Below, one piece after another: positions 8,610-14,628 of a stretch of 60,466 nucleotides of DNA; the first letter of the stretch is position 1, and the number at the start of each line of letters is the position of its first letter. The stretch spans positions 1-60,466 of the forward strand of contig JAHDKO010000042.1 of the NCBI GenBank assembly GCA_018436855.1, given 5' to 3'. The notes beneath the pieces are model-generated. The model was not told the DNA's origin. It did no database searches and saw only the letters and a program-made list of their open reading frames with translations. Origin of the DNA: Deltaproteobacteria bacterium. GTDB lineage: Bacteria; Desulfobacterota; Desulfomonilia; UBA1062. The translations under genes and the position numbers were made by a program.

Positions 8610-9452
8610 TCACCCTTTGAGCAGTCTCTCCACCAGTGAAGCGAAAACCGCGGAATAATCCTGCACAGCGTCGCAGGCAAGCTCGCCCCGCGAGTATGCC
8701 TCGGCAACCCTTCGATCGTCCGGGATCTCGGCAAGAATCTCGATGTCCTGTTTCCGGCAGTAATCCTGGGTCTGCCCGTCACCCGTATCAGAGCGGTTGA
8801 TAACCACCCCGAAGGGCAGGGCGAGCATTCTGACCGTTTCGACAGCCAGCACAAGATCGTTCAGCCCGAACGGGGTTGGCTCGGTCACCAGGACGACATA
8901 ATCCGCATCGCGGATGCTCTCGATAACCGGACAGGATGTGCCGGGAGGCGAATCGATAATCAGCAGATCCGCATCCACGGCTGCTTCCTTGACCTGCCTG
9001 ATCACCGGCGGGCTCATTGCCTCACCGATGTTCAGGATTCCCTGGACGAAATCCACTTTATCGGCCCTGCCCATCTCGAGCCGCCCTATGGTGCGCATAG
9101 ACTCGACAAGGGCGCCGGTCTGGCAGACCATCCAGCAACCGGCGCAGCCGTGGCACAATCCCGGAAAAACAAGGACGTTCTTATTCACGACAGCCACGGC
9201 TCCGTACTGGCAGATTTCCCTGCACAGACCGCATCCCGTGCACATGCCTTCCAGAACACCCGGCACACTCACGTTGACCGGCCGTTTCTCTTCGATCTGC
9301 GGTCTCAGGAATAATGCGCCATTGGGCTCTTCCACATCACAGTCCAGGTAAGCGACCCTGATCGAATTTCTCGATGCAACAGCGGCAAGATTCGTGGCAA
9401 CGGTCGTCTTCCCCGTGCCCCCCTTGCCGCTCGCGATGGCAATCTTTCGCAT
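8610..9452 (-). CDS. MinD-superfamily P-loop ATPase with inserted 2[4Fe-4S] ferredoxin domain (ORP-complex type, copy 2)
   Basis: 280 residues. The order is as in its downstream paralogue: SGKGGTGKTT at 8-17, CDVEEPN at 38-44, then a ferredoxin insert with Cys71/74/77/81 and Cys100/103/106/110, then IIDSPPGTSCPV and VVTEPTPFGLND. The EEPN signature after Walker A' separates it from the neighbouring copy (DAADLH). AAGGAACGGTC precedes the ATG. It sits between a free dicluster ferredoxin and the second ATPase, all on one strand, as expected for subunits of one ATP-driven electron- or cluster-transfer complex. Confidence 0.87.
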   Translation of the reverse strand: MRKIAIASGKGGTGKTTVATNLAAVASRNSIRVAYLDCDVEEPNGALFLRPQIEEKRPVNVSVPGVLEGMCTGCGLCREICQYGAVAVVNKNVLVFPGLCHGCAGCWMVCQTGALVESMRTIGRLEMGRADKVDFVQGILNIGEAMSPPVIRQVKEAAVDADLLIIDSPPGTSCPVIESIRDADYVVLVTEPTPFGLNDLVLAVETVRMLALPFGVVINRSDTGDGQTQDYCRKQDIEILAEIPDDRRVAEAYSRGELACDAVQDYSAVFASLVERLLKG

Positions 9453-9474
9453 GACCGTTCCTTATCTTTGGAGA

Positions 9475-9648
9475 TCACTCGATTCGTATGGCGCCTGTTG
9501 GGCACTCGTCCACACAGACACCACAGCCGGCGCACTCCTCTTCATTGATCTGTGCAATCCCGTCGAGCAGGCTGATGGCATCCATGGGGCATATATCAAT
9601 GCATGCACTGCACCCGGTACACAGCTCCTTGTCGATCTTTGCCGTCAT
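9475..9648 (-). CDS. Small 2[4Fe-4S] ferredoxin, 57 residues
   Basis: A 57-residue protein with two complete cluster motifs: Cys10/13/16/20 (CTGCSACIDICP) and Cys39/42/45/49 (CAGCGVCVDECP). The internal pseudo-repeat is that of clostridial-type ferredoxins. The start ATG at 9648 overlaps the stop of the upstream NifX-type gene in an ATGA, so translation is probably coupled. A GAAGAAG-rich stretch serves as ribosome site. It is 22 bases upstream of a MinD-type ATPase, which itself carries a ferredoxin insert, so it is a likely electron donor for this operon. Confidence 0.9.
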   Translation of the reverse strand: MTAKIDKELCTGCSACIDICPMDAISLLDGIAQINEEECAGCGVCVDECPTGAIRIE

Positions 9649-10187
9649 TTATTTCTTCTTCCCGTGCCGGGACCCGATCCTCTGCCCATTCCCATGCCCC
9701 GGCCGGATCCTCCTCCCATGCCCATACCGCGGCCGCCACCTCTGCCGCCGCCCATACCGCGACCGCCGCCCATGCCTCCGCCCATACCCATGCCCGGGCC
9801 CATGGGGGAATCGGCCATGCCGGCACCCGCGCCGAAATGGTCGGAGACATTGGCGCCCGGGCTTGTCTGGAATTCTCCGGCATTGAATTGGTTAACCAGA
9901 TCGCTCACCATGCCCGAGCATCCGGTGATGACACCGATGCCTGCGGCGGTGAGCGTCTGAAAGGCATTGGGGCCGCAGTTGCCGGTGAGAAGATATTGAA
10001 CGCCCTTGTCCGCCACGAGCTGTGCAGACTGGATCCCTGCGCCGCCGCCAAGCGAGATGTTCGGATTTTCGACTGCTTCGAACGCGAGCGTGCCGGTATC
10101 GATGATCAGAAAATACCGGCACCTTCCAAAACGTGGATCAACCGGTGATTCCAGGGTATTTCCCGCTGAGCTGACTGCAATCCTCAT
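9645..10187 (-). CDS. NifX/NafY-type (dinitrogenase Fe-Mo cofactor, ORP-like) protein with Gly/Met/Arg-rich tail
   Basis: 180 residues. Residues 1-115 are a full NifX/ORP-like domain: MRIAVSSAGNTLESPVDPRFGRC at the start, the FGR turn and GAGIQSAQLVADKGV near 50. LLTGNCGPNA near 67 and an ITGCSGMV segment complete it. Such domains bind metal-sulfur cofactors, including the Mo-Cu cluster of the Desulfovibrio orange protein. After a short FGAGAGMADSP linker, residues 125-180 are built almost only of Gly, Met, Arg and Pro in GMGGG/RGMG-like repeats, an unusual methionine-rich tail that could bind soft metal such as copper (inference). AAAAGGAGATTAT precedes the ATG. The stop overlaps the ferredoxin start. 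Confidence 0.87.
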   Translation of the reverse strand: MRIAVSSAGNTLESPVDPRFGRCRYFLIIDTGTLAFEAVENPNISLGGGAGIQSAQLVADKGVQYLLTGNCGPNAFQTLTAAGIGVITGCSGMVSDLVNQFNAGEFQTSPGANVSDHFGAGAGMADSPMGPGMGMGGGMGGGRGMGGGRGGGRGMGMGGGSGRGMGMGRGSGPGTGRRNK

Positions 10188-10353
10188 ATAATCTCCTTTT
10201 CTGACCGGCTAAGGGAGGGCATGAGCCGGGATCGTCCCCTGCCGTGCAGGGTGTGAACACCTGATGCCGGCGTTCCCCGATAGGGGCTTGAGCAACCTTT
10301 CCCCACTCACGTCCGAGACTCCCGTTCAGCCCTCCTCAAAGTCCGGTGTTCTG

Positions 10354-10749
10354 TCAGTCCTCTTTGGTCCGGGACTGGAGCTCTTCGATCTGCTGCCGTA
10401 TTCCCTTCAGGGCGTCCTCGAAGTACGTTGCCTGATTCTTCAGCGCCTCAAGCTCGGTTTCGCCGGTCATCGGAACACCGGCGGCCGGGTACGGATAGGG
10501 CGCCGCGCCCCATGCCGGCCAACCTGCCGCTGCACGCTGCCAGCCGGTCAATCCGGTAGCGTAGAAGCGGTTGCGCCATCCGCGGCCGCCTCTGCCGAAT
10601 CCGCCGCCCCGTCCGCGGCCCCAGGTTCCGAAGCCGCCCGGGTAAGCCGGATTCGCGTACCCCGGCACGTTATAGCCTGCACAAAAACCAGCCGCCCGCC
10701 CTGTCATCGGGCCCATACCGAATGGTCCTGTCCTGTCTCCACCTGGCAT
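10354..10749 (-). CDS. DUF5320-like small protein with RG-rich centre and C-terminal coiled coil
   Basis: 131 residues from the ATG at 10749 (GGAAAGGAG upstream); the longer upstream frame overlaps the preceding gene and reads as noise. The N-terminal GPFGMGPMTGRAAGFC matches the family signature GP-G-GPMTGR-G-C. Residues 45-65 are a run of Gly, Arg and Phe; the last 40 residues (ETELEALKNQATYFEDALK) form a predicted helix with leucine spacing. A smaller relative lies at 12967-13248, driven from its own sigma-54 promoter. These proteins are regularly found beside NifX/ORP genes. Their function is unknown. Confidence 0.8.
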   Translation of the reverse strand: MPGGDRTGPFGMGPMTGRAAGFCAGYNVPGYANPAYPGGFGTWGRGRGGGFGRGGRGWRNRFYATGLTGWQRAAAGWPAWGAAPYPYPAAGVPMTGETELEALKNQATYFEDALKGIRQQIEELQSRTKED

Positions 10750-10804
10750 GATACATTCTCCTTTCCAAGGGAGCATCCGCTCCCATTGTTTTTTAGCCTT
10801 TGCG

Positions 10805-11185
10805 TCAGCCCCGTCCCCGGCGGTTCCGGCGACGGCGCCTTGTCCTTCCCGCGGCACAGCCCGGCATCAGGAGACGGCCGTCTTCCAGGCTCCCCTGTAG
10901 AAAGGCTGCGACCACATCGTCCAGATTGCCGCAGATGAACCCTACGGTACGGACCCCTGCGGCATCCAGAGCCGTTTCCATCTGCCGGGAGAGCGCCCCG
11001 CAGATGAGTATGTCCACGCCGAGCGCAAGAACCTCTCCCGCGCGGCGGAACGGTTCCCGGCTGACCAGGGCTCTCAGCTCCCTGCTGGTTTCCCGCCCGC
11101 AATCGATATCGATCAGACAGAGGCTGTTCGAAAAATCGAAGACCGGCGACAACCTGCCTCGGCAGTGGGCAATCGCAATCCTCAT
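10805..11185 (-). CDS. NifX/ORP-domain protein, first gene of ORP-like operon 1
   Basis: 126 residues. MRIAIAHCRGRLSPVFDFSNSL opens a dinitrogenase-iron-molybdenum-cofactor-type fold. ILICGALSRQME near residue 62 and VGFICGNLDDVVAAFLQG near 85 complete the fold. The end, PGCAAGRTRRRRRNRRGRG, is strongly basic, perhaps binding nucleic acid or an acidic partner. No clear Shine-Dalgarno precedes the ATG. The predicted sigma-54 start site is only about 5 bases away, so the message may be nearly leaderless. It is closest to the protein at 17812-18411, which shares the 'PVFD', 'CGAISR' and 'PGC' blocks. Confidence 0.8.
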   Translation of the reverse strand: MRIAIAHCRGRLSPVFDFSNSLCLIDIDCGRETSRELRALVSREPFRRAGEVLALGVDILICGALSRQMETALDAAGVRTVGFICGNLDDVVAAFLQGSLEDGRLLMPGCAAGRTRRRRRNRRGRG

Positions 11186-11200
11186 GACACGAGATAATGA

Positions 11201-11216
11201 AGCAAAGGTGATACCA
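11201..11216 (-). promoter_or_regulatory. Sigma-54 promoter of ORP-like operon 1
   Basis: Minus-strand TGGTATCACCTTTGCT has the invariant GG-N10-GC spacing of -24/-12 elements and fits TGGYAYR-N4-TTGCW. The predicted start is near 11190, just before the ATG at 11185. A sigma-54 activator gene is divergent and a TGCA-N3-TGCA palindrome lies about 109 bases upstream of the start. The very short leader is a caveat. Confidence 0.65.
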
Positions 11217-11291
11217 TTTACGGCAAGTCATGGTTTTTTCAGTATATTCAGTTTCTCCTTGTATATTTATCAGGAAATGGCCGTATATAGT

Positions 11292-11306
11292 ATTGCATTA
11301 TGCAAT
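11292..11306. promoter_or_regulatory. Palindromic activator site, ATTGCA-tta-TGCAAT
   Basis: A perfect 6-bp inverted repeat with a 3-bp centre lies in the intergenic region shared by operon 1 and the activator gene at 11356. The same TGCA-N3-TGCA core recurs at 12719-12733, 46286-46296 and 46394-46404, each upstream of a -24/-12 promoter. I infer it is the enhancer of one or both sigma-54 activators encoded here, and possibly an autoregulatory site. Confidence 0.65.
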
Positions 11307-11355
11307 TAAAAAGTTTATATGACAGTGCATATTGCGCGTACGTAAGGTGGCAGAG

Positions 11356-12717
11356 ATGAGTGACAGGTCAGAGATAAGCCGTCAGGATGTTATCCTGGAT
11401 TCGATCAACGAGGGTGTTTTCACCATAGACCGCGACTGGAAGATCACCTCGTTCAACCGCGCCGCCGAGCGCATTACCGGGATCTCGCGCGATGACGCGG
11501 TCGGCCGGGCCTGCAGCGACGTGTTCCATGCGAGCATCTGCGAGAACGAGTGCGCATTGAAACGAACCCTGGAGAGCGGCAAACCTGTCGTGAACGCCAC
11601 TGCCCACATCGTCACCAACCAGGGCATGCGTGTGCCCATCCGTATCTCGGCCGCGATTCTCAAAGACGACCACGGCCGTGTCATCGGCGGGGTAGAGACC
11701 TTTCAGGACCTGAGCCAGGTGGAGCAGCTCCGCAAAGAGCTCAAGGCCCGGTATACCTTCGAGGACATCGTGGGACGCAGCCCGATCATGATGAGCCTCT
11801 TCGAGATCCTGCCCCGGATCGCCGAGAGCAGCAGCACGGTGCTGATCCAGGGGCCGAGCGGTACGGGAAAGGAGCTCTTCGCCCGCGCCCTCCACAACCT
11901 GTCCGCCCGCAGGAGAAAACGCTTTGTTGCGGTGAACTGCGCAGCCCTGCCGGATGCGCTGCTGGAAAGCGAGCTGTTCGGCTACAAGGCAGGCGCCTTC
12001 ACGGATGCCAGGCGCGACCATCCGGGACGGTTTGTGCTAGCACACGGGGGCACGATTTTCCTTGATGAGATCGGCGATATCTCTCCCGCTCTGCAGGTGC
12101 GGCTGCTCAGGGTACTGCAGGAGCGGGTCGTGGAACCCCTGGGATCGGTCGAGCCCGTGCCCGTGGATGTGCGCGTCGTGGCAGCGACGAACCGTGATCT
12201 CGCCGGGCTCGTCCGCGAAGGCCGGTTCCGCGAAGACCTGTACTACCGCGTCCGTGTCGTGCTTCTCGATCTCCCCGGCCTGAAGCAGCGACGCGAGGAC
12301 ATACCTCTGCTGGCGGACCACTGCGTGGCGAAATTCAACCGCTTGCAGGGCAGAGACATAACCGGACTTTCGCCCGAGGTCATGTCGCGCCTGATGGAGT
12401 ACGACTTTCCCGGCAATGTGCGCGAGCTCGAGAATATCATCGAGCAGGCATTCGTCCTGTGCAGGGGCGGTATCATCGAGATGCATCACCTCCCGCCCGA
12501 GCTGCGGCCGGCGGCATCATCCCGGGACGACACCCTCGGCCCGCTGAGCATTCAGGCCATGGAAAAGAACCTCATCGTCGAGACCTTGCGGCGGTATCGC
12601 GGAAACCGAAAGAAAGCCGCACAGGATCTGGGCATCAACACCAGCACGCTGTACCGGAAGATCAAGGCGCTCAGGATCGAAGCGCCTGAAACCGACGGAC
12701 GGGCCCGCCGGAACTAA
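11356..12717 (+). CDS. Sigma-54-dependent activator, PAS-AAA+-Fis (ORP-operon regulator 1)
   Basis: 453 residues from the ATG at 11356 (AAGGTGG 7-9 bases upstream). Residues 10-120 are a PAS domain with a Cys53-x8-Cys62-x3-Cys66 motif. The AAA+ domain has Walker A GPSGTGKE at 166-173 and Walker B TIFLDE at 233-238. The sigma-54 contact loop reads GAFTDA (213-218) rather than the classical GAFTGA. A Fis-type helix-turn-helix (NRKKAAQDLGINTSTLYRKI) ends the protein. There is no receiver domain, so it senses through PAS. The position between two ORP-like units matches the cognate sigma-54 regulator known in Desulfovibrio orp loci. A paralogue is at 18668-20020. Confidence 0.9.
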   Translation: MSDRSEISRQDVILDSINEGVFTIDRDWKITSFNRAAERITGISRDDAVGRACSDVFHASICENECALKRTLESGKPVVNATAHIVTNQGMRVPIRISAAILKDDHGRVIGGVETFQDLSQVEQLRKELKARYTFEDIVGRSPIMMSLFEILPRIAESSSTVLIQGPSGTGKELFARALHNLSARRRKRFVAVNCAALPDALLESELFGYKAGAFTDARRDHPGRFVLAHGGTIFLDEIGDISPALQVRLLRVLQERVVEPLGSVEPVPVDVRVVAATNRDLAGLVREGRFREDLYYRVRVVLLDLPGLKQRREDIPLLADHCVAKFNRLQGRDITGLSPEVMSRLMEYDFPGNVRELENIIEQAFVLCRGGIIEMHHLPPELRPAASSRDDTLGPLSIQAMEKNLIVETLRRYRGNRKKAAQDLGINTSTLYRKIKALRIEAPETDGRARRN

Positions 12718-12718
12718 C

Positions 12719-12733
12719 CTTGCATTCTGCAAG
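12719..12733. promoter_or_regulatory. Palindromic activator site, CTTGCA-ttc-TGCAAG
   Basis: A 6-bp inverted repeat with 3-bp centre starts 2 bases after the regulator stop codon. It is about 147 bp upstream of the start predicted from the -24/-12 promoter at 12847, a normal enhancer distance. A half-site (AACCTTGCAT) sharing ten bases with its left flank recurs near 12804. Confidence 0.65.
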
Positions 12734-12846
12734 CTCTTAAGAGCGGTCTTTCCCGGTAATACGACATGGTCCCCGTAGTGAAATCGTATCAATCAACGGA
12801 ACCTTGCATCTTCCCACGGTATGTTCCGGGCATTCTCTCGATGAAA

Positions 12847-12862
12847 TGGCACAATCTGTGCT
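12847..12862 (+). promoter_or_regulatory. Sigma-54 promoter of the DUF5320-like gene
   Basis: TGGCACAATCTGTGCT carries the GG-N10-GC core and matches TGGCAC-N5-TGCW closely. The predicted start is near 12873, giving a leader of about 94 bases to the ATG at 12967. The same sequence in slightly varied form stands before 18411 and 46522. Confidence 0.8.
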
Positions 12863-12966
12863 TTGAATACTGGCAGGACCGCGGAGAATATCGCCTGTGA
12901 CGCGAAACGACCGGGACGCCGGGTGTCGGCTCCGGTCTCTGCAGTCCCGAAAGAAAGGGGGAAGAC

Positions 12967-13248
12967 ATGCCGCGATATGACGGAACAGGACCCAGGGGCG
13001 AGGGGCCCATGACCGGGAGGGCGCAGGGATATTGTATGCTGAAGGTTCCTCAAACGCCACAGGAGCCCGCGACTGGTTATGCCGGGATGCAGGGCGTTTC
13101 CGTGACAACGGCGTCGTTTTCCCTGAAGCATAAGGAGATCTCGCGCCTGAAGGCACAGGCTGTATGCATGGAGAACGCACTGCGTCTCATCAGCCGGCGC
13201 ATCGATTACCTGGAGGGTCTTTGCACCGGAGGAGGTGAGGGTTCATAG
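12967..13248 (+). CDS. DUF5320-like small protein with C-terminal coiled coil
   Basis: 93 residues. It begins MPRYDGTGPRGEGPMTGRAQ, with the family signature GP-G-GPMTGR-G-C, and ends in a leucine-spaced helix (HKEISRLKAQAVCMENALRLI) that may dimerise. AAAGGGGGAAG precedes the start. It is a monocistronic unit with its own sigma-54 promoter and enhancer, whereas its longer relative (10354-10749) lies inside operon 1. Function unknown; small members of this family accompany ORP, NifX and Mrp genes in anaerobes. Confidence 0.8.
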   Translation: MPRYDGTGPRGEGPMTGRAQGYCMLKVPQTPQEPATGYAGMQGVSVTTASFSLKHKEISRLKAQAVCMENALRLISRRIDYLEGLCTGGGEGS

Positions 13249-13332
13249 GGCACCCTCTCCAGGACAATCCCCGGGCCGGAAATCGTCCGCCGGATCAGTC
13301 TCCTTTGAGAAGCGATCGAGAAAGAGGAATCA

Positions 13333-13446
13333 ATGGTATGAACCTTCAACGGCAAGCTCTGGACCCTACTTCAAGCCGCAAGCGGCGGGGAATGTGACCC
13401 CATTTTCAAAGTCCTTAAGAAGCGAATGCGATGGAGGATTCAGGCC
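13333..13446. repeat. Dispersed intergenic repeat, copy A
   Basis: About 110 bp between convergent genes. It shares ordered blocks with copy B (17398-17501): ATGGTA, GGACCCTA, CTTCAAGCC, GGAATGT, GTCCTTAAGAAGCG and GAGGATTC. It shares GAATGTGACCC and GAAGCGAATGCGA-GGAGGATTCAGG with copy C (51982-52032, opposite orientation). No open frame or terminal inverted repeats were seen. It may be a REP/MITE-like element or a shared structural RNA end. Confidence 0.7.
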
Positions 13447-13473
13447 TGATAAGGGGGGCCCGGATACCCGGGC

Positions 13474-14217
13474 TCAGTCCAGCCTGACCTTGGGGACCCC
13501 GGTATCGTTGTTTCCCGGGGCGTTCAGCCTGCCGTAATAGGGACTCTTGGAGAGATACAGGGCGGCAAGCGGGTTGTGTCCGAGCACCCGGTCCTTGACG
13601 GCGAGTACAGTGCACGGCACCCGGCATGACCGGAAAAAGAGCGTATCGTGCCCGACGCAGAGCCCGAGCAAAACCGCGAGATCGACCTCCTCGGCCTCCA
13701 TGACCTCTGCCTGGGCTATCGGGTTGCACATGGGCTCCATGAGATCCGGACCCATGATCTTCTCGCTGCCTTTCAAACCGATGTCCTCCTTGGGAACGCG
13801 GCCCACCTTGCAGTTCACGGATACGACCTCGAACCCCTTGTTCTCGAAGATCGAGGCGATCATGCGCGCCTCCTCCTTGAGCCCCACGCAGAAGGCGATC
13901 CCGATCCGGGTGTACCCGCACTTGCGCGCGAACTCCATGGTCTCCTCGATCCGCGGGATCCTGGTCCGGATTCCCGCGGCATCGAGCTCATAGCACTGAG
14001 ACTCCTGCAGGGATGCCAGACGGGCGAATTCCCGGACCCCGGGATTCTCATACGCATCGGATGCCCGGTCCATCGCCTCGGGGAAGCGGCGCATCGGGCA
14101 GAAGGCCGGGGCCTCCTCGACGGGCGGCATGGGTGCGCCCGCCGGTGCCAGCGGGTAGCAGACCGTTCCGGGACACCGGGCGCAGGAACTCCTGATCTCC
14201 CCCTTTTCTTTGGCCAT
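13474..14217 (-). CDS. DUF1847-like cysteine-rich metal-binding protein
   Basis: 247 residues. The start is cysteine-rich (SSCARCPGTVCYP, then FCPMRR) and further cysteines are conserved in GIAFCVGLKEEAR, VNCKVGR, MCNPIAQA and GLCVGHD. The layout fits the DUF1847 family of predicted metal-binding proteins from anaerobes. AAAGGAGGATGTC lies before the ATG. It is the last gene on the minus strand after the Mrp fusion, but a 410-base gap separates them, so co-transcription is uncertain. Its role is unknown; the neighbourhood suggests metal or Fe-S handling. Confidence 0.75.
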   Translation of the reverse strand: MAKEKGEIRSSCARCPGTVCYPLAPAGAPMPPVEEAPAFCPMRRFPEAMDRASDAYENPGVREFARLASLQESQCYELDAAGIRTRIPRIEETMEFARKCGYTRIGIAFCVGLKEEARMIASIFENKGFEVVSVNCKVGRVPKEDIGLKGSEKIMGPDLMEPMCNPIAQAEVMEAEEVDLAVLLGLCVGHDTLFFRSCRVPCTVLAVKDRVLGHNPLAALYLSKSPYYGRLNAPGNNDTGVPKVRLD

Positions 14218-14627
14218 GACATCCTCCTTTCATATGCACCCGCATACGTGTGCAGGTGAAATCGTGCTGGAAACAGAATACACCCGGTCCTTGCGCAAAA
14301 GATACCGGAAAGTCAACAGGTTATTTCCTCTCCTCGACACCCTAGAAAGCGCTCCACCCCTTCATGAAGGGTGGAGACGACACCTCCGGGCCGACCCCGG
14401 AAGACATCGTCTCCGATGAATAAGGCCGGTGCCATAAAAAATGACGTCTGATCCTGCATGCTCCCGCACTCCGCATCAATGCGGAAAGATCATACCGGCC
14501 GGTAATGCGGGCCATATAATCGCCACCCGCACCAGAGGGAAACCAATGCGATGCTGATGCCGATGGATTCGCCCCTCTGCCGGCCGGTCCGGCGCGTCAC
14601 GCCAGAAAAAGCCGTGACGCGGTATTT
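14218..14627. other. 410-base intergenic region with several hairpins
   Basis: No protein was recognised. It holds CTCCACCC/GGGTGGAG (14352-14376, loop of 9 with an inner TTCATGAA palindrome), CCGCAT-ca-ATGCGG (about 14473-14486), and the palindrome ACCGGCCGGT (about 14494-14503). A strong stem CGCGTCACG/CGTGACGCG follows at 14593-14621. The density of inverted repeats suggests a structured untranslated RNA or operator region. Confidence 0.45.
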
Positions 14628-14628
14628 T
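14593..14628 (+). terminator. Hairpin followed by T-run just past the Mrp-fusion stop
   Basis: A 9-bp perfect stem (14593-14601 with 14613-14621) and an 11-base A-rich loop are followed on the plus strand by TATTTTT. The T-run is on the strand opposite to the coding strand of the neighbouring gene, so it would stop plus-strand (antisense) transcription. Read on the minus strand it is a plain hairpin. Confidence 0.35.

Noticed and set aside
13249..13474. CRISPR-like repeat arrangement from the shared blocks
   Set aside because: The repeat copies are kilobases apart, not regularly spaced, and no cas gene is in the window.
14421..14450. Minus-strand TGGCACCGGCCTTATT as a sigma-54 promoter
   Set aside because: It has the -24 half but no GC in the -12 half.
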